Source: an uncultured Bacteroidales bacterium (GTDB lineage Bacteria > Bacteroidota > Bacteroidia > Bacteroidales > UBA932). Taken from it: a DNA stretch of 59,487 bases. Below the pieces are notes generated by a model. It was given only the letters and a program-made list of their open reading frames with translations. It did no database searches and was not told the origin of the DNA. Position numbers and translations under genes: made by a program. The stretch covers positions 1 through 59,487 of the forward strand of contig CAMYAE010000011.1 of the NCBI GenBank assembly GCA_947253655.1, read 5' to 3'. Shown here one piece after another: positions 1 to 9,181 of the stretch (position 1 is the stretch's first letter; each line of letters starts with the position of its first letter).

Positions 1-1234
1 CCAGAGCCCAAGCCTGAGGCACTTTATAGGCATCTATCTGACTTTCTGCTTTATTTAATGTGAAAACTTTCTTGTCGTTCCATTTGTAATCTTTAAGAAA
101 AGTCTCAGCCGTCATTCCCTCAGGAGGAAGAGCAAGAGCGTACCCGTAAAATCCTCTTTGATGAAGGATTGTGTAGCTCATAGACTTCTTTCTCCATACT
201 ACCATGTTCGGAACATCAGGATTATCCGTATCTTTCTGAGGGATACCGGGATTTGATTCTTCGTATATCTCAAAATCAGCCTTGGTCAGATCACAGCCGG
301 TCTCAGGAAGTTTCTCTTTGAAATTTTGAGCCGCTATTGCAATCACGAGAGATTTGCCGGCATCAAGCAACACATCCTTTCCTGAACCTGGAATTGCAAA
401 GAGGTCGCTTGCCCCAAGAAAGTCATCCTGTGGAGGATAAATAAAGTATACGTTTGTCTTGTAGGCACCTGACAGTATCTCACCTATCAGAAGCAGAACG
501 CCGTCGGCATAAAAAGCATGATCTGAATTGTTTGTAAGTATAAAATACTGGTCGCCGAAAGTCGCATCATTATATTTTGTGTCTCCTATTTTATTACCTT
601 GGAAAAATATTTCTTCTATAAGTAGTTCTCCTGCTTTTGGAGCGGTACCATATTGAACAAAACTTATACTTTTAAGAGGCTTGTTGTCAGTCGTGGTAAC
701 AGATATTTCTCCTTTCCTATCACTCCTTCCAGGATTCTCTGTAACTTTAAGAACGATATTTTCCTGATTGGAGGAAAGAACTGTAAGCCATGACATATCT
801 TCGGGGACTATGACTTTGAACTCATATCCCGAAGGTGCCGCAATCTTGATTTCACCTCCCGCAAAACCGACATTTTCAGACACTTTCTCCGCTTCTGACG
901 GAACTGCCGGTGAAGCCTGAATCAAAGGAAGCGAAATCTTTTTGTCCCGGCTGATTATAGAAATCGAACCGCTTCTCACGGCAGACTTTATATGCTGCTG
1001 TACAGTCACTTTTACTGTAGCATGGCCTGTACCTGTTTGTGGAGAGATCGAGTACCAGTCCTGACCATCGGTTTTGACAGTCCACTCGAAATTGGCATCA
1101 ACTACAAACTCCGAGCTTCCACCGGCAGCACCGAATTCCAATTTATCCGGACTTGCTGTCAGCACTACAGGCTCGGTCTTAGTACATCCGAATAAAACGG
1201 ATAGTGCAAAAATAAATACTAAACTTTTCTTCAT
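1..1234 (-). CDS. DUF4876/BACON-type lipoprotein, C-terminus beyond the window
   Basis: The frame is open from an ATG at 1234 to the window edge, about 411 codons, so the C-terminus is missing. The N-terminus (MKKSLVFIFALSVLFGC) is a lipoprotein signal with Cys17 as the lipidation site. Residues about 22-110 and 110-200 resemble BACON-like beta modules (LTASPDKLEFGAAGG, then VGFAGGEIKI). The rest (LLIEEIFFQGNK, GDQYFILTNNSDHAFYADG) fits the DUF4876 family, a presumed surface lipoprotein encoded beside TonB receptors. It is the last visible gene of the minus-strand operon starting at 5939, 26 nt after the DUF6850 gene. The family call is from motif memory; the lipoprotein call is strong. The ligand is unknown. 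Confidence 0.75.
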   Translation of the reverse strand, partial: MKKSLVFIFALSVLFGCTKTEPVVLTASPDKLEFGAAGGSSEFVVDANFEWTVKTDGQDWYSISPQTGTGHATVKVTVQQHIKSAVRSGSISIISRDKKISLPLIQASPAVPSEAEKVSENVGFAGGEIKIAAPSGYEFKVIVPEDMSWLTVLSSNQENIVLKVTENPGRSDRKGEISVTTTDNKPLKSISFVQYGTAPKAGELLIEEIFFQGNKIGDTKYNDATFGDQYFILTNNSDHAFYADGVLLLIGEILSGAYKTNVYFIYPPQDDFLGASDLFAIPGSGKDVLLDAGKSLVIAIAAQNFKEKLPETGCDLTKADFEIYEESNPGIPQKDTDNPDVPNMVVWRKKSMSYTILHQRGFYGYALALPPEGMTAETFLKDYKWNDKKVFTLNKAESQIDAYKVPQAWAL

Positions 1235-1260
1235 AATTATTATACTTTAAAAATAAGGTT

Positions 1261-2808
1261 TCAAAAAACAAACGAGACGGAGGCTCTAACAATATTCCCT
1301 CTTATGCCGGATAAAAAGAATCTGTTCTCCCAATTAGCAGATACTGATATTGATCCAATATTTTTAATTGTGCGCTGGGTTAAGACTGTGATGTGATTTG
1401 ATACCATATTTGTCGTCTCCATCTCAAACTGTTCGACAAAATGTCTCCTTATGGATTTGTCCATATTCTTGTCCTCTATAGATATGCTTTTCATTAATCC
1501 TGACTTGTAAATGCACTTGTACTCTGCATAAAACAGCCATTGTCCCGAATGTCTGAGCCATCCGGTCCTTATATCTGCAAAAAGACGGTTCATGGAAATG
1601 TATTTATATGGGAACCTGTATTCGGAGCGATTACCTGTCATGGTTAGGGTCGGTTGAAACAAAAGGGTACTTTTTTTTATTTCAGCCTGCATAAGGGCAG
1701 CAATCCTTGCTGCCGACATATCCGACTTGAACATAGGGAGGCTTGCCAATTTGAAGAAACTGCCTGTTGCCCCATTGTCGATTACATTTTCAATGCCCCT
1801 TTTAAATTCAGTGAATCCTGCCGCCTCTGCTCCGAAAGTATAGTTACCTGATTTTCTCCTATATGATATATAAACATCGGCGTTATGCCGTCCTAATCTG
1901 GTAATAGGAGCATAATTCTGTGCTACAAGCAGCCTGTTGATATAAATATTTCTATAAATGACACCGATATTGAAGCCATGGGCAATAAGCGGCTGGACGA
2001 GGGCGGCAATAGTGCAACCTTTTCCAGTATACCTCGTTCCTACGAAATTATTTGTGCCTGCAAATCTTGCCATATTGCTTCCAAGTCCTGTAAAGTGCCA
2101 TTCAATAGCATTGGAGCCTTCTTCATTTACAAATCGTACGTGTTGATTCTGGTTATATATTCGGAATGAGGCACTGAGTGAAAAAACATATTTTCTGAAA
2201 AGGTATCCCAAAGAAAGACCTGTTTCGAGGTCGGAAGATACATTTCTCGGGCGAGGGTCGTATTCTCCCCATTCGTGAGATGCTCTGTACCTCCCGCTTG
2301 CAGCATAGAGAATACTGCCACGCGTATGTGCATAGGCTCCATTAAACTTATAGCACTCAATTCGGCGGTCACCACCAAGCGAGTCAGCCAGAAAATATGG
2401 ATTGAGAAGACCGTAATCGCTTGTGGAATTCCATTTAACTTCCTTTTTAATTCCACTTGAATATGAGGCTCCGCCCCTGACTGCTGTAGTCTTGTTTGGC
2501 CTAAGCACCGACATGGCATCGAAACGCCCTCCATAATATGACTTTCCTTCCTGCCATAATAAGGGAGCTTCTTCATTTCTGAAATCAGCGGCTATGCTCA
2601 CCTTAGAAACCGCCGGCATACGCGAATAGGCAAAGCCTCCTGCCGTATTTTTAAGGCACAAAAGATCAGAAGAAAAAGGAAAGGACAATATCACTGAGGC
2701 AGAACGGACATTTGTATCCGTGCTGTCCCTGTCTGTTCCTGAGCATAAAATTCCGGAAAGAAAAAGAAATGGTAATAGTCCTGATATATATTTCAAAAAA
2801 ATTCTCAT
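1261..2808 (-). CDS. DUF6850-like outer-membrane beta-barrel protein
   Basis: A 515-residue protein with an N-terminal hydrophobic export signal (LLPFLFLSGILCSG) and a body of alternating aromatic and polar stretches ending in Phe (VRASVSFVF), the usual signature of an outer-membrane barrel. Position next to a TonB receptor and a DUF4876 lipoprotein fits DUF6850. Its ATG overlaps the stop of the preceding small lipoprotein gene by one base (TGATG), so the two are probably translationally coupled. Likely role: outer-membrane partner of the TonB receptor. The substrate is unknown, and the family assignment rests on context plus overall sequence character. Confidence 0.7.
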   Translation of the reverse strand: MRIFLKYISGLLPFLFLSGILCSGTDRDSTDTNVRSASVILSFPFSSDLLCLKNTAGGFAYSRMPAVSKVSIAADFRNEEAPLLWQEGKSYYGGRFDAMSVLRPNKTTAVRGGASYSSGIKKEVKWNSTSDYGLLNPYFLADSLGGDRRIECYKFNGAYAHTRGSILYAASGRYRASHEWGEYDPRPRNVSSDLETGLSLGYLFRKYVFSLSASFRIYNQNQHVRFVNEEGSNAIEWHFTGLGSNMARFAGTNNFVGTRYTGKGCTIAALVQPLIAHGFNIGVIYRNIYINRLLVAQNYAPITRLGRHNADVYISYRRKSGNYTFGAEAAGFTEFKRGIENVIDNGATGSFFKLASLPMFKSDMSAARIAALMQAEIKKSTLLFQPTLTMTGNRSEYRFPYKYISMNRLFADIRTGWLRHSGQWLFYAEYKCIYKSGLMKSISIEDKNMDKSIRRHFVEQFEMETTNMVSNHITVLTQRTIKNIGSISVSANWENRFFLSGIRGNIVRASVSFVF

Positions 2809-3197
2809 CAGTTGATATAATATAATTCCAGAGTTATCTCTTCAGAGTCCCCTGTCAGACTGATTGTCTTGTCAGGAGAATTATACTGGGAGCAGCGAAC
2901 TCTTCCGGTACTTCCATCCTCAAAAGTCGCGTCTGCATCAAAGGCCATCATATAAACGCCTTTCAAGAGCCTAACTTCCCCTTTTCCGTTGACAAATACA
3001 GGATAATCAAAATCTTGAGAGGTGTTGAGATTCATTATTATGCTGCCTGCAAGACTTTCGTCCACTGTCATCGTCACGATATTGCGACCGTCAGACACAT
3101 TTGCCTTTATTGTAAGGTCACAGAATATGTTTTTCTCTATATTGCCCATGCAACTGCACAGGAAAAGCAATGATATTGATAGAAATCTGCCTGACAT
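2808..3197 (-). CDS. small lipoprotein of a TonB-receptor operon
   Basis: A 129-residue protein with a short export signal and lipobox (LLFLCSCMGN), so probably lipid-anchored. The mature part is beta-rich (LTIKANVSDGRNIVTMTV, ITLELYYIN) and resembles small immunoglobulin-like accessory lipoproteins. I do not recognise a named family. It starts 3 nt after the TonB receptor gene and its stop overlaps the next start codon, so it belongs to the same transcript. It probably sits with the receptor and the DUF6850 barrel at the outer membrane. Confidence 0.7.
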   Translation of the reverse strand: MSGRFLSISLLFLCSCMGNIEKNIFCDLTIKANVSDGRNIVTMTVDESLAGSIIMNLNTSQDFDYPVFVNGKGEVRLLKGVYMMAFDADATFEDGSTGRVRCSQYNSPDKTISLTGDSEEITLELYYIN

Positions 3198-3200
3198 AAA

Positions 3201-5939
3201 TTACAGTTTAAAATACAATTCCATTCCGAAATATGGCAACACACTTCTACGAATAAGCCTTCCATAAAGCATATATCCTGGACTGATATCAAAAATCTTG
3301 TTTACGAACAGGGAACAGGAAACCTTGTCTCCATAAAGCTTTTTCATTACTTTCAGATTGACATTCATACTGAAAGGGGTTGTCTCTTTTGTAAAAAGTC
3401 CTTGCTTAAACTCTCGTATCATATGACTGAGTATTCCGTTTTGAGCGGATTCCCTCGTGAATGGATGAATTTCCATGTCCCTATCCATATAGGATAACGG
3501 ATACGGATCCAGATTCAAGGCATCCCTGCTCGTATACCATAAGCATTGGAAAGAGGTTGAGAATATCAGTCCCCATTTCTTGATATTTGAGTCAAACATG
3601 AAATTAGTATTGAAATATTCGTAAAGAGTTCCCTCCGTTATATTGTATATTCCTATGTACGGATACTGCTTGCCTTTTATGATAGCGTCTGGCCTATAAT
3701 ATTCCGGAACGCTGTTGGAATAGCGTGTTCTGAACCAAGCCCCATTTACAGTAAGTTTGGTAGAAATGGCAGGAATACGTCTTGTCGTAAATGTAAACTC
3801 CACGCCCTCTTTGAGATTGCGGCTGCCATTAGTCAGAAAACTGTAGGCAAACAGGTTGGTATCGAGCCGGAAAGGAAGGTCTTTCAGGTCCGGAGGCCCG
3901 GTCAGTTCGGATTTGTTCACAGCACTCTCATCATAGTCCTTGGATATGATTTTTGTGTAATTAGAACTGTTTCTGAATCCCGATTTCATATCTTCGATAA
4001 AATAATTGACGGAAAGGCTGAATCCATTCAAACTGAAATCCGTTCCTATTTCCCATTTGATATTATTCGCCGAAACTAATCCGGTATTTGTCGGATCAAT
4101 CTTGCACACAAGCAGGTTAATTCTTCTAAGGTTATCTTCCACCGGCCAATAGTTAAACTGAACTATGTCTTCATATATAGGGGCCGGATGTAATTGCCCC
4201 ATTGTCGGGAATTTTCTGTGCATCCCCATACCGCCATAAACTCCGTATTCCAGTTTTTGACCCCAAATCGTTTTCGAGGGCATATCCAGGCGTATATTTA
4301 TCCTTGGGTCAATATATGGTTTAAATTGTATAACGTAGTCATGTCCTATGTTGGCTTTCGCAGAAATTCTGGCACCAAAAGAAGATTCCAGACGAAAATT
4401 CCGAAAATTTATTTTTTGTCTGTATTGAGTATAACCGGCAAACATCTGTGTGGCCGGAATCGCATTATAGGCTCTCGGACGAACGTTCATCGTCAGACTG
4501 AAAGGCCGGTACACGTCAAATATAACACCCCTTCCGTAATTCTTGTCCATATTCCATTCGCTTCCGATATTGACATTATGCTCAACTCGTCCTGTACTCT
4601 TGCGAAAAGCCGCAGATACTGTAATACTTCCGTAAAATGGCCTTCCCTCAATCTGCATCGTAGTTTCATATTTGAACGGAACTTTGATCGCGTCAAATTC
4701 TCCCGGCTCCATTGACACGGAAACCGGTGAAGAAACGGCAGCAACAAAATATTTCCACCTGTCAATTAGGTCTTTTTCAATTGAAAATGATGCTTTGAAT
4801 GAAAAAGATTTGAAAAACCTGTCAATGTCTTTTGAATTGACGGAAAAACTGGTCGCTGTCAGCAATCTGTTATATGATGACCTGTAGGTTTCAAGTGCCC
4901 TTTTATCTCCGATATCAATATCTCTGTCAGACTTCTGATTGTCGAAAGAGCCGGTATAATCGGTACTACAGTTCAGGTTGTATGCAAATTTCCTTTTCTC
5001 ATCATTCCACTGCTTACCTACACGCAGACTTGCTGTTGCTCTTTTATAATTCTGCCTGAGATTTCTCGGATCCATTCTTGTGTCAAGAATATTAAAACTC
5101 ATATTGGCCGTAAACCTGTTATTGTCCTTAGTTTCAAAGCCCTTTGCCGCATAAAAAAGTTTGCTGGTCATATCGGCTTTGAACCGTGCCCTTAAATCAT
5201 TCCCTCCTTTTCTTCTTTTTATGTTCACGACTCCACTTGTAAGATCCCCGTACTCTACAGAAGGGATACCTCTCACTATATCGACCTGTACTATATCTTC
5301 GGTGCTTATCGTCCTCATGTCCATTCCTTGATTCATAAATGAGGAACCAAGTCTGCTGAACGCCGGAGTATACTGCATATTGGCATCGTTCCCAATATTG
5401 ACTCCGTCAATAATAAATTTGGTACCGAGAGCCGATGTTGAAGAATATCCCCCTGCCGAACGGAGATTTATTGTCTGCGGCGATCCGAATACAGGATCGT
5501 GCGAACGCCCTCCCGGAATAAGCTCAAGAAGGTCAGTAAAACTGGATGGCTGTATGTGGCTGATAGCATCTTCTCCTATTCTTGATACGCTCGTAAGACC
5601 TTTGCTTTCGGTTGCTGTTACAACCACCTCGTCTATTGAGAAAGAACGTGGAGTGATATACCAAGTGTGATTGTCTATAAAACGACCTGTAAAGTTTTTG
5701 TAACCCAAACAGGAAATATCTATTTTATCATATTTTATTCCCTGCAACATTGGCAGTTGAAAATTCCCTTCGGAATCAGTAATTGCCCATATATCAGTAT
5801 TACATACCTTGACGACAGCTCCGACAACAGGAGATACTGTTGCAGAGTCCAGTACTTTTCCACGATATTTTCCATCAGCGTAAAGATTAGCCTGACAAAA
5901 GCCCGATATGATAAAAATAAACATGAACAACCTGCCCAT
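3201..5939 (-). CDS. TonB-dependent outer-membrane receptor
   Basis: A 912-residue protein. Order of parts: signal peptide (1-22), carboxypeptidase-regulatory-like beta domain (about 23-95, GKVLDSATVSPVVGAVV), TonB-box-like segment (SIDEVVVTATESK, about 100), plug domain (about 110-245, GGRSHDPVFG, IIDGVNIGN, VDIVRGIPSVEYG), then a 22-strand-type barrel ending in Phe-Lys-Leu. It drives energised uptake of an unidentified ligand. No SusD partner follows; instead come a small lipoprotein, a DUF6850 barrel and a DUF4876 lipoprotein. It is the first gene of that operon, and the leader upstream carries two perfect palindromes. Confidence 0.92.
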   Translation of the reverse strand: MGRLFMFIFIISGFCQANLYADGKYRGKVLDSATVSPVVGAVVKVCNTDIWAITDSEGNFQLPMLQGIKYDKIDISCLGYKNFTGRFIDNHTWYITPRSFSIDEVVVTATESKGLTSVSRIGEDAISHIQPSSFTDLLELIPGGRSHDPVFGSPQTINLRSAGGYSSTSALGTKFIIDGVNIGNDANMQYTPAFSRLGSSFMNQGMDMRTISTEDIVQVDIVRGIPSVEYGDLTSGVVNIKRRKGGNDLRARFKADMTSKLFYAAKGFETKDNNRFTANMSFNILDTRMDPRNLRQNYKRATASLRVGKQWNDEKRKFAYNLNCSTDYTGSFDNQKSDRDIDIGDKRALETYRSSYNRLLTATSFSVNSKDIDRFFKSFSFKASFSIEKDLIDRWKYFVAAVSSPVSVSMEPGEFDAIKVPFKYETTMQIEGRPFYGSITVSAAFRKSTGRVEHNVNIGSEWNMDKNYGRGVIFDVYRPFSLTMNVRPRAYNAIPATQMFAGYTQYRQKINFRNFRLESSFGARISAKANIGHDYVIQFKPYIDPRINIRLDMPSKTIWGQKLEYGVYGGMGMHRKFPTMGQLHPAPIYEDIVQFNYWPVEDNLRRINLLVCKIDPTNTGLVSANNIKWEIGTDFSLNGFSLSVNYFIEDMKSGFRNSSNYTKIISKDYDESAVNKSELTGPPDLKDLPFRLDTNLFAYSFLTNGSRNLKEGVEFTFTTRRIPAISTKLTVNGAWFRTRYSNSVPEYYRPDAIIKGKQYPYIGIYNITEGTLYEYFNTNFMFDSNIKKWGLIFSTSFQCLWYTSRDALNLDPYPLSYMDRDMEIHPFTRESAQNGILSHMIREFKQGLFTKETTPFSMNVNLKVMKKLYGDKVSCSLFVNKIFDISPGYMLYGRLIRRSVLPYFGMELYFKL

Positions 5940-5991
5940 AGAAAAACATCACAAATTATTTGCAAAGTTTACGTTTCTAACGGATTCGGGC

Positions 5992-6011
5992 AATACCAAT
6001 AAATTGGTATT
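5992..6011. promoter_or_regulatory. palindrome upstream of the TonB receptor operon
   Basis: A perfect 9-bp inverted repeat, AATACCAAT-aa-ATTGGTATT, centred about 60 bp upstream of the receptor start at 5939. It is the shape of a dimeric repressor site or the base of a leader hairpin. No protein is assigned. Confidence 0.5.
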
Positions 6012-6017
6012 TGTAAA

Positions 6018-6051
6018 AAGTCCCATACCGCAAACTTGCGATTTGGGACTT
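6018..6051. repeat. nested palindrome upstream of the TonB receptor operon
   Basis: Outer arms AAGTCCCA/TGGGACTT and inner arms CGCAA/TTGCG are both perfect and symmetric, giving a 34-nt two-tier stem. It lies about 80-110 bp upstream of the receptor start. It could be an operator, a leader hairpin or a small dispersed repeat. Confidence 0.55.
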
Positions 6052-6066
6052 CTTGATTTTCTAACC

Positions 6067-6089
6067 GGCCTACACAAGAGGCCTTTTTT
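6067..6089 (+). terminator. hairpin with T tail, plus-strand polarity
   Basis: GGCCT, a 7-nt loop, AGGCC, then six T. Polarity is plus strand, yet both flanking genes run on the minus strand, so no obvious transcript uses it. It may be a relic or end an unseen small RNA. Confidence 0.4.
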
Positions 6090-6140
6090 CTAAAATTTTG
6101 TCAGGCAAACGACAGAATATATTATTTGAGGCATCTCCGG

Positions 6141-6677
6141 CTATTGCTTGATGAAAAAGCTGAAATGCACCCTCCCGTACACCTTTTCCTTGGCAAAGTT
6201 AGGGTGTTTGGAGAAATTGTGTTCGTCCCCGTGCTCTAAAATCAGATAGTTGCCGGGGTAAAGAATATCTTGCGACAAAATTTTGTCGGGAATTTCGTCC
6301 AGTCCCTCAATAGAGTAAGGAGGATCGGCAAAGACTATATCAAATTTCTCGTGACATAACGGAATGAAGTCGAATACGTTATGCCTTATGACAGTGATAT
6401 TGTCAATGCCGAGTTTTCGTGCCTCTTTGGCTATAAAGGATGCATACTGCGGATTCATCTCCACACACCATATATGACCTGCCCCCCTCGATGCAAATTC
6501 ATAAGATATGGCTCCCGTGCCCCCAAAGAGGTCGAGGACCTTCAAATCATCGAATTCATATTCATTATTGAGAATATCGAACAGAGCCTCTCTGGAAAAA
6601 TCAGTAGTAGGACGAGCCCTGAAATCGGGCGATGCCCCTATTGCTTTCCCTTTCAACCTGCCGCCGATAATACGCAT
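6141..6677 (-). CDS. rsmD: 16S rRNA (guanine966-N2)-methyltransferase
   Basis: A 178-residue protein of normal RsmD length. It opens with MRIIGGRLKGK, typical of RsmD. The SAM-binding motif I is DLFGGTGAISYE (about 49-60), and the catalytic motif IV is FADPPY (about 115-120). It methylates G966 of 16S rRNA during small-subunit assembly. Its ATG overlaps the end of the upstream DUF3822 gene by one base, the usual rsmD neighbour in Bacteroidota. It is the last gene of a three-gene minus-strand operon. Confidence 0.93.
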   Translation of the reverse strand: MRIIGGRLKGKAIGASPDFRARPTTDFSREALFDILNNEYEFDDLKVLDLFGGTGAISYEFASRGAGHIWCVEMNPQYASFIAKEARKLGIDNITVIRHNVFDFIPLCHEKFDIVFADPPYSIEGLDEIPDKILSQDILYPGNYLILEHGDEHNFSKHPNFAKEKVYGRVHFSFFIKQ

Positions 6678-7366
6678 TACACCACCTCCACAGCCTTGAA
6701 ATACCGATAGAGAGACATTTCCTGCTCATTGTCCAACGGAGTGCGGAATGTAATTGAGGACACCTCAGGATTAAGCTGCAACTTCTTCATTGCAAGGAAA
6801 ATATAATATTCGGCTGTGGTGAAATCAACGGCCTCAAAAACATTAGCCAACAGCAGGCTCTTCCCCTGTGCTATGGCAAGATAAAGGTAACTGTCCGCAT
6901 AAGAGGCGAAGATTTTGTTGTAATCGGTTCCCTCACGCATATCCCTCAGAAGATAATACATCTCAGGCAAGACCTTTACAGAATTGCCGCCCGATGTCAG
7001 TACAGTCTGCGAAATGACCTTGGACAAAGACTCGTCAATAGAGTTGGAATACACCAGGACCGCTCCTGCCGAAGGAAGACTGACATATTCCACATAATCG
7101 TTCTCCCTCAACTTTACGACATCTTCAAGAGCTTTTCTCGGAGAAGAGGGGTCAAAGAAGTGCAGAGGCACCAATGCACATTTGGGTGTCATCAAAGAAA
7201 TCTCCACCTCGTCATATTTCCTTTGAAATTCAGTCGTGGTGAAGATTTTGTCAGAGCCTAACCAGCCTGAAGAACGGCCGACACCGTCCTGCGTCACTTT
7301 AAAAGAATATCCACTCAAGGAAACCTGAATGGATATCTTTTGAATATTATTCCCAGTTACCGGCAT
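6677..7366 (-). CDS. DUF3822 family protein
   Basis: A 229-residue soluble protein. It has the Bacteroidota DUF3822 pattern: a conserved segment on holding and comparing positions (KCALVPLHFFDPSSPRKALE), a central YSNSIDESL segment, and a C-terminal repeat of strand/helix units. DUF3822 resembles an actin/hexokinase-type fold in general layout, but no activity is known to me. The start at 7366 lies inside the previous gene (20-bp overlap), and the end overlaps rsmD, so the three genes are co-translated. Family identification rests on sequence and the rsmD neighbourhood. Confidence 0.75.
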   Translation of the reverse strand: MPVTGNNIQKISIQVSLSGYSFKVTQDGVGRSSGWLGSDKIFTTTEFQRKYDEVEISLMTPKCALVPLHFFDPSSPRKALEDVVKLRENDYVEYVSLPSAGAVLVYSNSIDESLSKVISQTVLTSGGNSVKVLPEMYYLLRDMREGTDYNKIFASYADSYLYLAIAQGKSLLLANVFEAVDFTTAEYYIFLAMKKLQLNPEVSSITFRTPLDNEQEMSLYRYFKAVEVV

Positions 7367-8036
7367 TATTGTTAGGAGCTGTTACACTTCCAACCTGAAG
7401 CCCCGGATAAAGACCGCCGGCATCCCTTTCGGCATCCAGATTAATCCTCAACTGGTTATCCATACCTTTCAAAAGGGCCTTGTAAGGCATCTTGGCCTCA
7501 AAAAGAGGCACATTGACTCCGGATACCAATTTGACAATGGCATCCATTTCAACAGGCTGCTTGCCTGAGAACGGAATATACTTCAAAGAATCCACGCTGA
7601 AATCGGTACGGTGCAGGAAAAGCGTATCCTTTACCGGAATCGTATTCTTGATGGAGAATACGAGATGCTGCCCCTGCTTGTACAGCTCGAACAGCTCCTG
7701 AGGAGTAATCTTGCGGTTACGCCTCTTTATGTTTTCAGTGTTGGCCACTGCCAGAGAGTCGTCTTTTGAGCCTACCTGCATGATAACATCCATCTTGCCG
7801 TTGTTGTAGAACATTGCAAGAGAATCGAAATCGGCAGTGTATTTGCCGTGAATACTCTTATAGGCTACCTGAAGAGTACGGATGTCTTTGAGACGTTGTA
7901 CCGCAACGGCCTCACGAGCTCCTTTTTCCTTATTGAATCTTACGGGCTGCTGAATGCTCTGCACTATGCCGTACACCAAGCCGGCAATAACTATAAGCAG
8001 AAGCACGCTGACAATTTTTTTGACTATTCCGTTCAT
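7347..8036 (-). CDS. membrane-anchored protein of unknown function
   Basis: A 229-residue protein with one N-terminal transmembrane helix (about 5-26, VSVLLLIVIAGLVYGIV) and a large extracytoplasmic part. The segment after the helix (REAVAVQRLKDIRTLQVAYK) looks like the helical neck of pilin-like or type II secretion pseudopilin proteins, but no prepilin cleavage motif is present. It is common in Bacteroidales beside DUF3822 and rsmD, and no function is known to me. It is the first gene of the operon, with a -7 box TAACTTTG at 8070-8077 on the minus strand. Confidence 0.7.
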   Translation of the reverse strand: MNGIVKKIVSVLLLIVIAGLVYGIVQSIQQPVRFNKEKGAREAVAVQRLKDIRTLQVAYKSIHGKYTADFDSLAMFYNNGKMDVIMQVGSKDDSLAVANTENIKRRNRKITPQELFELYKQGQHLVFSIKNTIPVKDTLFLHRTDFSVDSLKYIPFSGKQPVEMDAIVKLVSGVNVPLFEAKMPYKALLKGMDNQLRINLDAERDAGGLYPGLQVGSVTAPNNNAGNWE

Positions 8037-8069
8037 TATTTTGTTAATTTATTATTTACAAACTCATGA

Positions 8070-8117
8070 CAAAGTTATGAAATTGATTTATCAAATGCAA
8101 TATAATTTGTAAATTTG
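8070..8117. promoter_or_regulatory. divergent Bacteroidota promoters
   Basis: The minus strand carries TAACTTTG (8070-8077) for the rsmD operon, with a TTG about 20 nt upstream. The plus strand carries TAAATTTG (8110-8117) for the nrnA operon. Both match the TAnnTTTG -7 box. Confidence 0.6.
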
Positions 8118-8137
8118 CACTTCACGAATTCTTATAG

Positions 8138-9181
8138 ATGAAAGTTATAGATAAAATATATATAGACAGGCTCCGGAGCATGATTTCAGAAGCCGGGTGC
8201 ATTACGCTTTCGGGGCACACACACCCTGACGGAGACTCTATCGGGAGTTGCATCGGCATGCTGCACTATCTCAGGTCTCTCGGCAAGGATGCGACGGCTG
8301 TCTTCCCGAACGAAATCAACTCCTCCTTACAATTTATGCTGAAAGATTTGGAAAATGACGAGGTGCTTGTTTTCAGCAAAGAACAGGAAAAAGTACGCAG
8401 GCACATGGAAGGCAGCGACCTTCTGATTTGCCTCGACTTCAATTCTTTCAAAAGGACGGATGAAATGGAAGCCTTGCTTGCCGGAGCGAAATGCAGGAAA
8501 GTACTGATTGATCACCACCTTAATCCGGACACGGAGCATTTTGACCTTTGCTTTTCGGAGACGGAAGTATCTTCCACTTGCGAATACCTCTTCCATATAT
8601 TGATGAAAATGCCGGAAATAGGAGGAGATGCCGGAAAACTGCCGAAAGAGTGTGCGACCGCCCTTATGACCGGCATGACAACCGACACCAACAATTTCGC
8701 CAATTCTGTGTATGACACCACCTTGGATATGGCGGCTGCCCTTTTGGGGGCGGGTGTCGACAGAAACGGCATTATATCCAATCTGTACAATGAATACAGG
8801 GAAAACCGGTTGAGGGCAATGGGATATCTTCTGTACAGAAATCTTGAAATAACCCCGGAGGGTGTGGCATATATGATAATGACAAAAGGTATAATCGAGG
8901 AATTTGATTTGGAAGACGGGGAAACCGAAGGCTTCGTAAACATTCCCCTGTCAATAGGAAAGGTCAGGATGAGCATTTTCCTTAAAGAGGACGGAGACCA
9001 TTACAGAGTGTCCATAAGGTCGAAGAAAGGCTTATCGGCCAATCTTCTGGCCATGAGACGCTTCAACGGAGGCGGACACGAACTCGCCGCCGGAGGCAAA
9101 CTCTATTTTCCGAAAGATATTCCGACAAAAGAAGATGCCAGAAAATATATAAGAAAGGTAACTGCGGATTTTTTGAAATGA
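8138..9181 (+). CDS. nrnA: DHH/DHHA1 phosphoesterase (oligoribonuclease / pAp phosphatase, NrnA type)
   Basis: A 347-residue protein of NrnA length. The N-terminal DHH domain has the metal-binding motifs GHTHPDGDSIGS (about 24-35) and LIDHHLNPD (about 126-134, the DHH signature). The C-terminal DHHA1 domain carries the substrate motif GGGHELAAGG (about 310-319). It degrades 2-5 nt RNA and/or dephosphorylates 3'-phosphoadenosine 5'-phosphate in the cytoplasm. It leads a six-gene plus-strand operon, and its stop overlaps the next ATG (ATGA). The split between nanoRNase and pAp phosphatase activity cannot be read from sequence. Confidence 0.88.
   Translation: MKVIDKIYIDRLRSMISEAGCITLSGHTHPDGDSIGSCIGMLHYLRSLGKDATAVFPNEINSSLQFMLKDLENDEVLVFSKEQEKVRRHMEGSDLLICLDFNSFKRTDEMEALLAGAKCRKVLIDHHLNPDTEHFDLCFSETEVSSTCEYLFHILMKMPEIGGDAGKLPKECATALMTGMTTDTNNFANSVYDTTLDMAAALLGAGVDRNGIISNLYNEYRENRLRAMGYLLYRNLEITPEGVAYMIMTKGIIEEFDLEDGETEGFVNIPLSIGKVRMSIFLKEDGDHYRVSIRSKKGLSANLLAMRRFNGGGHELAAGGKLYFPKDIPTKEDARKYIRKVTADFLK

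Noticed and set aside
2127..2576. 149-codon ORF inside the DUF6850 gene
   Set aside because: It is on the same strand in another frame, fully inside a clear gene, with no start context; it is a shadow frame.
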